This document shows, in pieces, positions 43,281-56,590 of a stretch of DNA of 64,000 nt. The stretch is from Fasciola hepatica (lineage: Eukaryota; Platyhelminthes; Trematoda; Plagiorchiida; Fasciolidae), in the NCBI GenBank assembly GCA_948099385.1, contig CANUEZ040000020.1:8278501-8342500 (forward strand). Direction: 5' to 3'. The position numbers were made by a program, and so were the translations under genes. Position 1 is the first letter of the stretch. Each line of letters opens with the position of its first letter. The notes beneath the pieces are model-generated. The model was not told where the DNA came from, ran no database searches, and worked only from the letters and a program-made list of their open reading frames with translations.

Positions 43281-44419
43281 TGGCCCTGTTAGAACAATGC
43301 CAATCCGGTATAGGCTACCTGACTTTGTCTCACTGTTATGCCTAGTGCTCGGTTAGGCGAATCCTCGATCTTTCTACTATTCAGTTCCCATCTTCGGTGT
43401 GTGACATTTGGCTAAAGCTTATTGATTTATCTGTGTCAATCACCCAGTGCTTCAGCAATATCTGGCGGCCAGTGTTGACACTTTTCACCAAACTCGTCGT
43501 GCCTATAAAGTTACTCAGCATATCATAGTCAGCGACGCAGTCACCAGATGGCATGCGTATAAACTGGAACCCATCCAAATATGTTATTGGCAGAAGCAAG
43601 CGGTCAAGTGATAGTCCCACGAGTGTTGCTATTATATGAGTGCTTGTTCCATGTTCTATCCTTACTTTTCACGGATTGCGGCGGCAAAACCGCTAGAGAT
43701 TTTGGCATCTAGTCTGTGAAAACCTAGCGATACGAGGAAACAGCCGTCCCCATTAGTCTCGCACTCAGCGGGCCAAGTGTAAAGAAAGGCGGGGTAAGGA
43801 AAAATAGGAAGATCACCCTACAGCGTAAACTTGCCCTCCCACTCCTCTGTAAAGGGTAGAAAGAAGAAAAAACAAATCAATAAAAACTCCCCGATGGGAA
43901 GATCTTGGGCTAATGCTCTCTGCCCCCTTCTGCTAACAACGTAGACCCGACCCTGCATATGAAAACCCAACGTTTTTGAGGTAACTTACAGTTCTTTTTG
44001 TCTGAACCAGTGCAAGGTGATAGCACCCCGCCCGAGCTCTCCACATATGCTTGCTGGCCCCAACTTTCTCAGTTTCCACTATTTGGCTTCCCTGCAAAAC
44101 CCTTTACCAGCTTGCCAGTGTCTAATGCAGGATGTATTTATGGTCATAAAAGGGGCTGAAAGGGAGACCATTTTTTGGATGATCATGATAACGATATTGG
44201 GGTCTCTCAGCCAGATACTGTCAGCCTTCCAACATGGAATAGGACCACTAAGAATAGTTTTCATTTATCTGGACTTGATCGGTTGTTGATTCTGTCAGAA
44301 TTGCTTGGGTGTGAAAGTCTGTTTCGATGGTTCCCTGGTGTAGTTGATTATTGTTTTCCGTCACTTTAAAGGTCATATTGGGTGGCTTGTCACTGAAGAC
44401 GTTTAGCGTTTCACTTGTT
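43281..44419. other. No assigned feature
   Basis: A minus-strand frame of 79 codons (43381-43620) and a plus-strand frame of 90 codons (44017-44289) are not recognised. Upstream parts of the following gag may begin here. Confidence 0.35.
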
Positions 44420-44880
44420 TCGTTATTGTGGATGGAAGGAGGAGGGATACAATACAAGAATGTTTATTATGCCTCACAAACCAGGGATATAAAAGGGTCA
44501 GAAAGAAGCCGAAAGAATTGTATGGCCAGCGGCACATTATCGCGAGTGCTTTTTAAGGCAAAGTCACCAATCTCGGCGCCATCCCTTTAGTTTTCGAACA
44601 AATTTCGACTTACAGTAACAAGTTGTTTGGTTGTGCGGACACGCTGGGACAGTCAGTATATTCAGGCGACCTGGATTCAGTTACGGTCGTGAAAAAGATT
44701 CTCAGGGAGTTGCAGCCTCGCGTTGCTTCGTACTGGATAAAAACATCCCAAGAAGTTAACGACGTTGACCGCGAATCGAATTTTTGTGATCTATGTAATT
44801 TTGTAGGTTCTCAGGCTCGATGGCAGCAAAGCCGCTTCAGCTGCTTCTCTCAAACCCGCAGGGAGTTAACGGACTCGCAT
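44420..44880 (+). pseudogene. BEL/Pao gag relic (fifth BEL fragment)
   Basis: Reads RRRDTIQECLLCL and GYKRVRKKPKELYGQRHIIA, then after a shift a YSGDLDSVTVVKKILRELQP segment and SNFCDLCNFVGSQARW. These are the same ordered Gag blocks as in the antisense gag at 24572-25279 (GY.RA..IL.E.FG, DL.SV.NL..I, F.DL..F). One stop and one shift are visible. A pol relic of possibly the same element starts 1.5 kb downstream. Confidence 0.7.
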
Positions 44881-46430
44881 GCCGGGGCGGTTCATTTGGT
44901 AGGAGAGCTTGTACTTTGATCACGGGTGACAGCCTTTGTCCTTGTAACGGGCAGTTCACATTTCCTCAGTGTGGTCTTCAGGGCGAGGGGGATACTTTAA
45001 CCAAGCTGAATCTTCGATAATGATGATACTGATAATGCTTTATTTCGGATAACCCCGAGGCATGCTACAATCGGAAGCAGAATCCGAATTCCAAGAAGGT
45101 GATTCAGGTATATGCACTCGATATAGTATAAGAGAAAGTACTTAGGTTATTCTTTGTGGTGTCGCCCGGCAAACTTGAACTCAGGGTCGAGTGGCCAAGC
45201 TTGTCGTGTCAGGGTGAAGCTGGTTGAAGGTGGTAGACTCTTAGTCAAGTATTACAAAGAGAGGGACTGCGCGACGAGAGAATCAAACAGAATTGACGGA
45301 AATTTCGTTCAACTTGAGGAAAAAAAGAAGTTTCCAGGGGAGATGTGAACCAGCCATAGCAGTCCGCGGAGTGTGGAATGGCTTAGGATTTGAAGTCAGA
45401 CGACGAAAAAAGTGAATTTGCAGACAAAGAACAAGAAAAATCCCTCGAAGATTACCCTCGTAACGTTTAGCGACCGATTATCGGCTGAGTTAGTTAAATA
45501 CCCTGTGAAGGACTCATTTGTAGGGAGGGATCGCCTAGGTGATGGTGGAAGAAGTGGCCGGATGTGAACATGTACCCGCTGAGCAGATTGTTCACTTTCG
45601 GAAAAAGGAATATGATGCACCATAATGGAAATAGGAACCGAGCGATAGCTCAATTTGTGATTCGTAGCCATGATAATAGTAGATACATGGTTTGCAAAGG
45701 AGATGAGTATTCAAATGACAAGTACTTACGTAGTAAGTATCGTTATCTAAACATGATGACGAGAGAGTTGCAAGGATCAAAATTGTCTGAGGAGACTTAC
45801 CGAGCTAGAATACCGGCTACGAAAAAACACCAAACAACCGCTGAATACATTTGTGAAGTTGGGCGATGAAGTACTTGACGGGTAAAATACTATCTGTTGA
45901 TGTTCTTTGTAAATGGTAGATCATGTGATGGCGAGAGGTCAAAACATTGCGATACAGATGTCTCTCAGATGTGATTATATGGAGAGGGCATGAATCTTTG
46001 CAAGGCAAAGATATTGCAATGCTGCAGTCGTGTGTGGGCGAATCGTGGGGCTGATTGAGAGATAGGGCGAACTGTCTCAATTTCGTCGACTGTTGGGATG
46101 CTCTGGAGAGAAATATTCCTAAGTGAAATATACTGTTTGGACATTGTGAAACGGAATTGTATGGCAACACAAAGTGTAACCTTTTCAAATATGTCTTGGA
46201 GATTGGTGTAGTTTGCGGATGTGTCCCTGCTTGGGCCATTGCACCAAGAACCCTCCAGTCAAGAAACACTGCGGCTAAAGGAAGTGCAAGTAGTGGTATC
46301 ATCGCCTGCTACGTGACATGACCGGGAAGCCGGTCGTCAAGGCTCCTTGTCAATTGTTTTCAAGCAGTCACGCAGCTGGCCCAAACTTTGCGCCCGCTAT
46401 CTTTGAGGGACTGTAAGAATTCGTCATGGT
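44881..46430. other. Spacer between gag and pol relics
   Basis: Too long for a normal BEL gag-pol junction, so something is probably inserted here. A 101-codon frame (45564-45869, +) and a 161-codon frame (45817-46302, -) show no named domain. Confidence 0.35.
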
Positions 46431-47330
46431 CAATGTATTGCCCGACACAAGAGCTGATACCCCTCCTGTTCTGGCCGACTTGGCCTATAAGTTGGGTTTG
46501 GTTGACAAGGAATCCAGAGTGCATCTGAACAACCCCATAGTCAGAACAGCTGGACAGCGTGCTACGGTTTCACTCCGCACAAGTCCATCGGCAGTGAGAG
46601 GGTAACAGAGGTGAAGGGGAAATATACAGCGTCTTCTGTCTTGGAGGTGCCAGCAAAGTTAGTACCAGCAACTCTTCAAGACGGGGCCATCCGAAGGGTA
46701 CCGATTTCACCGTCATTCTTGAATCGGCCGAAGGTGCCTTGTTGAGCCTAGATATCCCAAGTTCACACTGGGTTCCTGAACAGCGAAGAGGTACAAAGGG
46801 GGATCCTATTGATTATTGCACCCCTTCGGGAGTAGAAGGCTGAGTAAGGATGCGGAATTTAAAAAACATTTGTCTGTCATTCACAGATATTCGGAAGAAG
46901 GCCATGCCATCAGGGCAGCCAATGGGAGCGAAGATACTAGTGGAGTATAGTATTTATCACATCATGTGGTAGTTAACCAAAAGAAACCCGGGGGTCTAAG
47001 GTTGGTTCTCGACTGCGCAAATGCTTGTCGCGATGATCCTCTAAGTAATCACCTGTTACGGGGCCCTGGCTTTGTGACAAGTTCAGAAGGCATAATACTA
47101 CGATTGCAGCTAGGACCCATAGCCACGTCTGCTGATATCGGGGACGTTCTTGTAGGTATTTGTACCATTAAGTGACACGGAAGCGCTCCAATACTTGCGG
47201 TGGCTGGGCGACGATACTCTTGTGAATTGTGCAGGTTTCAAGCCGACGATTCACCCGTGAGGAGCGGTTTCTTCGCCGTTTCTGCGAAGGTTTTGCGCTC
47301 AAGGGAGCTGCAGGAGTACTTGGTCACAAC
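46431..47330 (+). pseudogene. BEL/Pao pol relic (protease and RT start)
   Basis: The protease-like start reads LPDTRADTPPVLADLAYKLGL, with DTR where the active site has DTG. A SSHWVPEQRRG segment follows near 46760. The RT front reads HHVVVNQKKPGGLRLVLDCA and NHLLRGPGFVTSSEGIILR, then SADIGD near 47130, which keeps the first catalytic Asp. It decays beyond 47175, and no YxDD box, RNase H or integrase is seen. It probably belongs with the gag relic at 44420-44880. Confidence 0.75.
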
Positions 47331-47519
47331 TAGGTGGATAATTGTCTTGTTTCGGCGAACGGTGATGCTGATGCATTGTATCGGTAGAAAGATGGCTACC
47401 CCTGTTAGTGCAAGATGAGTAACAAGGCAGCGCGCTTCGTGAATCCCGCCGTTTGAGGTTCGACGAACTTTCCATGACGGAGATCTCTCGTGCTACAGAA
47501 ACTGAACGGATTGCAGCAA

Positions 47520-47790
47520 AGCAGAACGCTCTACAGCTGTCTGGCAACCTATCTTCCAGATCACGGAAAATACAAGACCCTAGGCGCGGTCAAGACTAGT
47601 GTCCTGAACCCTTTAGCATCGTCCAGTGGTCTATCTTCCAGCTCGTCGACAATACCAGATGCAAGACACGGTCAAGACTTGTATTTTGAACCCCTTCCCT
47701 TCTTCCTGTTGCCCCGTTATCCAACGGACTATCTTTCAGCTCACTGGGGACATTCAGATAACAAGATAGACACAAGATCCGGGAACACTT
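47520..47790 (+). repeat. Diverged tandem repeat, about 95-bp units
   Basis: Units share the words ggtcaagac.....tgaaccc and ctatctttcagctc / ctatcttccagctc. Two clear units and one partial unit. It lies 230-500 bp left of the duplication breakpoint. Confidence 0.5.
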
Positions 47791-48034
47791 GGGCTCCAGC
47801 CTCATAACCGTGTGCCACCTGAAGACTTTCCAAGACATACCAAGTGGGTGGAAAATAGCAGCGCTCTCGTTGGCAGACTCACGTTTACTGAGCGGGGCAG
47901 TTCAATCAGGGAAAACATTTGGACGCTCTTCTAACGCAGCACGCATTGGAATGACTTAGGCCATGGAAGCTGAATACTTTGTTAGAAACTCCAGATTCGG
48001 GATCCACCGGGGACGAAAGATTATCGGCCAGACA

Positions 48035-48934
48035 ATGGCCCAAGAAGCAGAAAAGAAGTGTATACAGAGAGAGCGCAAGCATGAGACTGGCGACTACGAC
48101 ACTTCCGATAGATCGGGATGCAATAAGACAGGGAACCCCGCGCCGGTCGCCGACTACAAAACACCATAAATTGATTTGCCAAGAGTGGAAGTAACGGTTT
48201 TCGACGGGCGATCTGGACACTACTGCAAGTTTGTCAAGCAGTTCGAGACGTTCGTCGAAAATAAGGTAACCGACCCCGGGCAAAGGCTTCTCTACCTGAC
48301 TCACTACTGTCGAAGCCGAGCAAGAGAAGCTATCGACGGGTGCACCATGCTCGACCCGGAACAAATCTACACAAGAGCAAGGAAGATTCTAAGGAACTTG
48401 TTTGGCCAACCGTTCAAAGTAGCCCGTAACCTAGTAGAAGGCGTGATGGTAGAGGCAAAGAGAACCAAGGGCGACGTCTGCACAATGGCCGACCTGGTGA
48501 TTAACATGCAAAACTGCTCAATAGCCCTCGGCCATTTAGGTTACCGGGCTGACCTAGACGCCATGCACACTTTAGAAAACATAGTCCGTCACCTTTCTCC
48601 CGAACTACAGGGTCGGTGGGCGGAAGAAGCAGAACGGATAAGCCAAAGCGACAGGGAGGCTAACTGCGAAGACCTGACCGAATACTTGGACAGACAAACG
48701 AAGATAGCTGACAGCAGGTTCGGCCGACTTATCCGGGACAGCAACCGGGCAAACAAGCCCAGTACTAGCCAGGCTCAAACCCCTGCATGGGAACATCCGA
48801 AATACCAAACTTGGACCAATGCACACGCCATTTCACGAGAAGCCACTGGGCAACCAAATTGCAGATCATGTGGTGCTAGCCATGGACCTCCAGAATGCAC
48901 CAAACTCGGCAACTCCACAATAACCGAACGGTGA
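48035..48934 (+). pseudogene. gag: BEL-2 gag, copy B
   Basis: Same as 11306-12205, including the TAA after 44 codons (48167-48169) and the terminal TGA (48932-48934). Both lesions therefore predate the duplication. The difference noticed at 48382 changes Ile to Thr, and two adjacent changes near 48747 change Gln to Arg. The ATG lies 14 bp inside the breakpoint and there is no LTR promoter upstream. Confidence 0.85.
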
Positions 48935-51900
48935 GGAATGGCTAGGATGGCAGGAACGTGTTTTATTTGTCTCACCACCACGCACTGGGCGGCAGCTTGT
49001 AGGACAAGGAGCCGATGTGATTACGAGGGCTGCACGGGCAGACACCATGGATTGCTGCACCAGGCGAGAGTAACCTTGCCCGAGGAGAGTACCAAGCCCA
49101 GTGTTATTTGTTTAACGTCGCGGTCTTCCAGTAAACCGATACGTTCAGGCGTAGTTGCCGTGGGAGTAGTGGCCACAACGGGGGTGGTCAAAGCGTTGGC
49201 CTTCATAGACAGTGGCTCGGATACCACGCTAGTAAGGAAGGAGCTCTCAGAGAGATATGGGATCAGAGGGAATCAATCTTCATCAGCAGTGGGCACAGTG
49301 AGTGGCACCGAAGTCATCCAGTCGACCAAACTGCAGCTACAACTCGTTTCCTTGGTCAGCAAAGATAAAGCAGAAACTCTAGAAGCATTCGCCATAAAGG
49401 ATCTGCCGATGAGAGCATCTCGGTCAGTGCAATCGATTCTGACTCAGTGGCCACATCCCAACGAAGTTACGATCGAGGAGTGGCAGAATAACGAAATTGA
49501 TCTGCTGGTCGGTTGTGGTGTACCTGAGGCGCATTGGGTCATGGGTCAAATAATAGGAAGCTGCAAAGCACCCTATGCAGTACGCACTATATTTGACCGG
49601 ACTTTTTATGGCAATACAGATGGAAAATGCGGCAAACAAATCCAAATCAACTGCACTTCGGTGGAAACGGCGAACATTGAACAGGCACTCCAACAGCTGT
49701 ATAACGCAGAATTTGCCGACCTGGCCATTGATAGAGACGCTCCATCACGAGAAGATAGGTCGGCTCTGAAAATGGTAGCCGAGAACGCTAAGTATATAAT
49801 GAATCGTTTCCAGGTTCCTGTCCCGTGGAGACCTAACATGAAACCTATGCCAAACAGCCGAGAAATGACTCTGAAAAGATTATGCTTCCTCAAAACCAGG
49901 CTGATTCGGGAACCTCAATTGAGGATAGAATACACGCGGGCCATGCATGATAACATCGACTTGGGTTATATGGAAATAGTGGTTACTGCGGTTATCAGCG
50001 CAAATTTTAAGTGGTACCTACCCCATCACCTGGTCGTGAACCCAAAGAAACCGGGGAAGGTCAGATTGGTTTTCGATTGTGCTGCGAAATGTCAGGTTGT
50101 GTCGCTCAAAAACCATATACTACAGGGCCCAGACTGGACAACTCCACTAAACGAACTTTTATTGTTTTTGGCTGGAAAATTGGCCGCCTCTGCGGATATA
50201 CGTGAAATGTTTCTAAAAGTGAAGATGCCCGTTGATGATAAGGACGCCTTTCCTTTCCTCTAGTGGCCTGGAAACGACGCAAATCGCTCACCAGACAAGT
50301 ACAGGCTGACCGTTCATCCCTTCGGGACGGTATCATCCCCCTTCTGTGCTAATTTTGCCCTCCGAGAAACCCTCAAGCTTTTCGGCGGCACCAGCAGTTT
50401 GCTAGGAAGAGCAATGGACCACTTCTACATGGAGAATTGTCTGTGCTCCTTTGACGACGCAAACGCTGCTATTCTCCATATGACCGAACTGATCGCCACT
50501 CCACAGGCCGGGGGATTCAACCTCACTAAATGGACCTCCAACAGCCAGGAGGTGCTCAATGTTATCCCGAAGTCTGAGAAAATGGAGTGTACGAGAGTGC
50601 TTTTAATATCCTCTTCACCAACGGAGGGCAGGCTTGGCCTTCAGTGGAAACGCAGAGGTGACGAATTCATTTTCACTTTGAACCTACCCAAACGACCAGT
50701 CACACGGAGGGGAATCCTATCGTCAGTCTCAAGCCTCTATGACCCCCTAGGTTTCGTTTCGCCGTGGTTGTTACCGGGAAAGTGCTAGCTGCAACCGTTA
50801 TGCCAAGGAGGGACAGGTTGGGACGAACCTCTCCAGGATGACGACGATAAGCGATGGCGCGAATGGCCGCACTGCCTGGAGCAACTTGGTGGGATCAAGA
50901 AACAAAGATGCTTAACAGGAATCGAGTGCACAAATGACGCCCAACTCCACTTATTTTCCGGTGCATCAGAAAAAGGCTACGGGATAGTTGCTTACCTCTG
51001 CTGGGTGGACAAAAATGGTGGGCGGCACAGCCAGATACTATTCGCAAAGGCGAGAGTGGCTCCGCTGAAAACGATGTCGATTCCAAGGCTGGAACTGACG
51101 GCGTAAGTACTGGCCGTGAAAGCCGCAACACTGATTAGGAGATGCTTCGATCGGATAAACTGGGAACCAAACTTTTGGACTGACTCAGCCGCGATACTAC
51201 ATTACATAAAAGACATTACCACTCGTTTTAACAATTTCATGGCCAACAGATTCACTATAATCCACGAGTCGACTAAAACCGATCAATGGCACTATGTATA
51301 ATCCGCCAGTAACCAGGCCAACTTCTGCTCAAGAGACCTGAAAACACTAGAGAGGCTGCGGATGTGGACAACGGGACCGGGTTTCCCAACTGCAGCTAAA
51401 GAGATGTGGCCAACGCTATTAATACCTAAGGCTGATGATGGCGATATCGAGACTAAAAGACTGATACTGGATACAAACTTCACGGGAAGCGTAAGCCTAA
51501 TAGAAAAACTGTGCCAATTTCCCAACTGGACAAAAATGTTAAGAGCCGTGGTCTGGTGGACACAATACAAAATACTCTTATTGATTATGAAAGGCGCAAG
51601 ACCACAAAACACATTGAATGTGGGGGCGATACCACCGGGCGAGCTGAATCAAGCCAAACTCGACATTCTACGCCTACTACAACTAGACGCTTTCCCGTTC
51701 GAGGCCCGCGAGCTAGCCGGGATATATGATAACACCAAAGAAAGCAGGCTGTTGCACAGCAGTATCCGAAACCTAAACCCCATGCGAACCAACGGACTAC
51801 TGAGAGTTGGAGGGCAGCTGACGAATTCAAATCTAGAGTACGAAACAAAACACTCCATAATAATCCCTGGTGACCACTACATAACGGGATGCCTGATAGA

Positions 51901-52628
51901 CCATATACATCGAGGAGAGGGACACGCAGGTTTGAATCACTTACTGAACACTATACGTCGGCGATTTTGGGTGGCAAAGGGATCAGCGACGGCCAAGCGA
52001 GTCATAGGCAACTACATCACTTGTCGTCGCCGGAGAGCGGTAGCAGGCCAACAAATGATTTCCCCCCCTTCCAGCCGTAGGTATTCAACCGGGATGGTGC
52101 CCGCTCGTGGAAAATGGCATCGACTGCTTTGGCCCGTTATTTGTACAACAGCAAAGAAGCACCCAACAGAGGTATGGATGCCCGATAACATGTTTACAAT
52201 CCAGAGCAGTCCATCTTGAAGTAGTGCATAATATGACCACTGATTCATTTCTAATGGCCTTTCAAAGGTTCATCGTGAGGCGGAGCGTCCCCAAGAATGT
52301 ATACTCAGACAATGGCTCGAACTTCTTCGGGGCTAACAAGGAGTTAGAGAAATGGTGGAACCGCCTGGACCACGCCAAAATACGAAAGAAGACTGTAGCA
52401 AAGAGGTTAGAATGGCTATTCAATCTACCTTATGCCAGTCATCGTGGTGGCGTTTGGGAAAGGCTGATACGATCGAATAGGAAAATACCCACGGCCCTGA
52501 CCTCGCAACAAACCCTCGAAGATGAGAAGCTGACTACTTCACTAACAGAAGTAGAACGCATATTGAACAACAGACCCCTGGTGCCGATCGTCCCGGACCT
52601 GGAAGGCGAACCGGCACTCACCCTTGAC
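48935..52628 (+). pseudogene. pol: BEL-2 pol, copy B (protease to integrase core)
   Basis: Same domain order and same stops as copy A. YMEN is at 50426-50437 and the RNase H Gly at 50960-50962. The integrase triad is at 52122, 52308 and 52458. Substitutions relative to copy A are scattered, for example Ala-Pro to Thr-Leu near 49867, Ser to Leu near 50170, and Cys to Trp near 51558. None adds or removes a stop in this part. Confidence 0.9.
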
Positions 52629-52638
52629 GACCTGTTAA
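52629..52638. repeat. Left target-site duplication of the PLE, copy B
   Basis: gacctgttaa, the counterpart of 15900-15909. Confidence 0.85.
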
Positions 52639-52791
52639 AATCATATAAAAGATGGTTGTGCTGAAATGGTCAAGGGTCATTCGGATTGGGCGTGGTTTGT
52701 GGGGGAGACGCCTTGAGGTTAGATCGACGTGTCCATCTGCACGACCAGGTCTATGAGAACGTGTTCTGATGTCACAATGTGCATATTCCGG

Positions 52792-54508
52792 AATCTAAAG
52801 CATAACAAGGAGCCATGCGTGGTGAAGGATCTGAATAAGTTCCTCGGTTTCTCCGCGCGCCTTGCCGAGGCAAATGTATTCATCCGGTTCATCGACATTT
52901 GTGTAGAAAGTAGTGTGTTCCCAGAACAACATTGGAAAGTTTTACGTCGTAACCGAATTTATCTCAACTTTAAAACGCTTCATAGGCATGCACTGAACCA
53001 ACGCAACACAATGTGTTCCAAACTACCAGAATATGAAAGAAATCTATTTCAGCGGCAAGCTACCATGGATAACTTACCTCAAGGGGAACGCGAAGAATTC
53101 TCGGATTATGTGCGCTCAGTAAAAGACACCAGGTTCAAAAAAGATTGGAGAAGCTTAACGGCAGCTAAACCACAGTAAAATTTTCCCGCACAACGTGAAC
53201 GTTATGTGCACAGTTTATCGAACTTGGAAGTGAGTCCCATCCTCACCGAAGCGTTATCGCTTGGTGTGAGTTTTTGTTGTCCACGTCGTAAAATAGGTCA
53301 GTTAGAAACAGAAGTTCAGTTCGAAAACCTTTTATCAAAAACTCGCAATCTAGTACCCAGATCGTCAGAAGAACTCGAACGATTTAAAGCCACACTTGTT
53401 GACTGCTGCTATCAGTATCGCAAGTATACCCCGCGCAACCAAGAGCCGATAACTCAAGGGCATTTAGAAGAACTAAAGGATATGCAACGACAAAATGACA
53501 TCATAATAAGCAGACCCGACAAGGGCTCCGGGGTGGCGATTAGGAACAGAATCGACTATATCAGAAAAATGTCTCATCTACTCTCGGACAAAACAAAATT
53601 CACGCAGTCGCCAGGAGAACGAGAAAAAACGACCTATGCTGAGAAACAGATTATAAGAGTACTGAAGTCTGTGAAAGATCGAGGCTATTTAGACCAAATC
53701 ACCTTCGAAACAATCAAACCATGCGGGTCCACCATTCCACTGTTATATAGGCTACCCAAGACTCGTAGAACAAGCACACCTTTAAGACCATTTCTCTCTA
53801 TGATTAACTCGCCTTACCATGAAACAGCCAAATGGCTGGCAGCTAAACTGGAACCCATATGCAGGAGTCTCGCCAAGTAGTCTCAAAGATTCATTTGAAT
53901 TTGTTTAGGCCATCAAACCCCGAAACACAAGAAATGTTCAAATGTTTTCTCTGGATGTGACCTCGCTTTTCACCAACGTACCCATCTTAGAGAGTATTGA
54001 TTTCGTTTGTGACCACACTGAAACCAATCAAGTGTCGGTAAACATACCACGGAAGGACCTGAAAGAACTCCTTCTCAGGTGTACTTTTGACGTCCAATTT
54101 CCATTTAACGAAAAGCTCTATCGTCAATGTGACGGTGTAGCCACGGGATCATTATTAGGCCCAGTCTTAGCGGACATATTCATGGCGAAACTAGAGAGCG
54201 CGACATTGAAACGGGAGATCCAAGAAATGAACTTATATCGGCGGTATATGGATGATATTTTCTGCCCTAGAACTGAGGGAACCGATGTAGAAAAGACGAA
54301 ACAGACGTTCAACTATGCTCATAAAACCATTCAAATCACGGTGGAGACGGAAAAGGACGACACACTGGCCTTTCTGGATGCCTCCATACACAGGAACACC
54401 AATGGGACAGTCGAAAGAGGGATACATAGAAAGCAAACGTGGGCTGAACAGTACACCAACTTACTCAGTTTTGTACCTATACGATATAAAAGAAACCTAG
54501 TCCAATGA
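52792..54508 (+). pseudogene. PLE reverse transcriptase, copy B
   Basis: Here the stretch 53206-53880 is one uninterrupted frame of 224 codons: copy A's TAG is a Tyr codon and the 2-bp insertion is absent, so the SRPDKGSGVA finger motif is intact in frame. Remaining lesions shared with copy A are TAA at 53176-53178, the TAG at 53878-53880 with a frame change, and a TAG near 53908. The palm frame 53942-54508 holds FSLDVTSLFTNVP, GVATGSLLGP and YMDDIF. The Lys-His to Arg-Arg change near 53764 is specific to this copy. Confidence 0.9.
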
Positions 54509-55185
54509 TTAGCCTCGCGAGTAGGAAATTTATGCTCATAGGAGACCAAAGAAGAAGAACTGCATTTAGTTAAAAACGCTCTCAGGGAAAACGTTTACCC
54601 TGAGCGGTTTATAGAACAAAATCTGGGGTATAGACCCAAATGTGCTCCAAGTTATGGCGTTCCCAAGAAGAAGCTGTTTATCCGTATGCCATTCAAAGGA
54701 CACGCCCTATCGGACCTTATCAACTGACGTTTAACACTTGCGGTGAGTGGGATATTCAACTCAGCCTGCGTTGCCTGTGTATTCGCAAGCTCCCCATTAT
54801 CCGAAATTCTAATAAAGATGTGTTGCCAATGCTGGCCAACTCAATGGTAATCTATTTGTTCAGGTGCAAATGTAATGCAACCTACACTGGCCGAACGGCA
54901 AGGCAACTATCCCAAAGAATTAAGGAATACTGTCCACGATGGCTACAACATGGAGGAACACGAACCATAGGGAGTGCGATCCTCGGATATCTGGTAGACT
55001 CAGGTCATCAAATAAGCACAGGTTCAGCATTTAAAATCATCTATCGAGTGCCCCCAATCCCCACAAGCACATCCGCTTACACACACTGGCCACCGCGGAG
55101 GCGATTAACATCCGTCTTTTCGCGCCTGCCCTGTGTACACAGAAGAAGTTCGTCCAAGCCCTCTAATTACCCTGGCCGCAAGTGA
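54509..55185 (+). pseudogene. PLE GIY-YIG endonuclease region, copy B
   Basis: Counterpart of 17782-18458 with the same frameshift between the connector and the VIYLFRCKC nuclease segment. The only change I noticed in the frame is near its end (Phe to Ser near 55162). Confidence 0.82.
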
Positions 55186-55426
55186 ACTACCCCCACCCCA
55201 GTCACTCAACGCCGAACAATGTGACCATCACGACCTAGTCGTGCAGATGGACACGCCGATCTAACCTCAACGCGTCTCTCCCACAAACCACGTCCAATCC
55301 GAATGACCCTTGACCATTTCAGCACAACCATCCCTTATGTTATTTGTAAAGACCGGAGAATGAATCATTGAAAACAATTGTTTGTCTCTGGAAACGTGTT
55401 CTGATGTCACAATGTGCATATTCCGG

Positions 55427-55436
55427 GACCTGTTAA
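55427..55436. repeat. Right target-site duplication of the PLE, copy B
   Basis: gacctgttaa, the counterpart of 18700-18709. Confidence 0.85.
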
Positions 55437-55846
55437 TACTTCGGTCAAAAGCAGAAGCAACCATACCGAAAACCCTGCGTGGAACGTACATCGTTGGGTG
55501 GAAACAAGTGAACCACCTGACACAGGCTTTCTGGAAATGATGGACGAGGGAGTACTTACCGATACTGTAGCTTCGGCAAAAGTGGACCTCCAAACAGAGG
55601 TCGTTCAGACGTGGCGATGTGGTCATCCTCGTGGAGAGCCACGTAAGTAAAGACGATTAGCCAGTTGGAGTGATCAAGGACTGCCGTACAGAAATCGATG
55701 GCCTCATGCGCACGGTGGTGGTGATAACGGGCAAAGGAGACCTGTTGAGAGATATACATGAAACATGTCTACTTGAAGGTGATAGTGACGCCGGCGAAGC
55801 CGATGCCACAGACCAAGCTATATCCATGTCCGCTGACACCAGATGA
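55437..55846 (+). pseudogene. pol: BEL-2 integrase C-terminal domain, copy B
   Basis: Same as 18710-19119, with W/Q.L..FW, EYLPIL, RQKW and GDVV motifs and the same internal TGA. A few substitutions near 55495, 55567 and 55724 separate the copies. Confidence 0.87.
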
Positions 55847-56590
55847 AGCTGAATTCATTTATTTATCCCTCATGCATTCTCCCGTAGGTTCCAACCCTTC
55901 ACACCTTCTTTGAAGTATATTTGTGTTTAATTTCATACGGTGTTCACGATTTACTATTTAGTCAGTTGTGCAAACCTTAGTTTATCACACGACACAACAT
56001 TGCATGTAGAAGTATCGGAGCTTAGGTCACGCACACACGCCTACACTTTACTCGTTTATGCCACGCAGTCCCCGTCAAACACGTTACAGTGCTCACAGTC
56101 TTTCTTTGACGTCAAAGAAAGTCCTCCTTTGATGTATGGTGATAATTGTGATTCCATCATACACCCAGACACATACGCACATACCCGATGCACGCTATGT
56201 CCAGCAACCCCTATCATACATGCGACGGCTTTCGCAATTTGCTTTTGTTGACGTTACTGAAATGTCTTTTCCATATTTGGAGGTGGCGGCTATTACATCA
56301 TATCCACACACACACACTCACGTAAGCACATACAGCCGGGGCAGGACGGCCTTTCCAAGGACAGCATCTATATGCCCCCTTCGCGCCCGCCATCGGTCAG
56401 TCGTTCTCGTGGATGATGTAGAAAAGCCTCGCGTCCATGTGGCCAACGGATTAGGTGCGACCGTGAGTAGAAAGTTGACGACAAGCATCAGGAGCGCACT
56501 GGCAGCAGGGCCTAGGCAAGCATGAAGAATCAGTACCATTATACCAAACCTTTGACTCTGCTAAAGATTCGGGGGGATTTTGGTGGGCGG

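Larger units (their letters stand above)
52639..55426 (+). mobile_element. Penelope-like element, copy B
   Basis: 2788 bp, two bases shorter than copy A. The inverted arms are at 52651-52751 and 55232-55332, and the 34-bp direct repeats at 52758-52791 and 55393-55426. It is the better preserved of the two PLE copies. Confidence 0.9.

Noticed and set aside
45817..46302. 161-codon minus-strand frame as a gene
   Set aside because: No motif, and it lies between relic gag and pol of the opposite strand.
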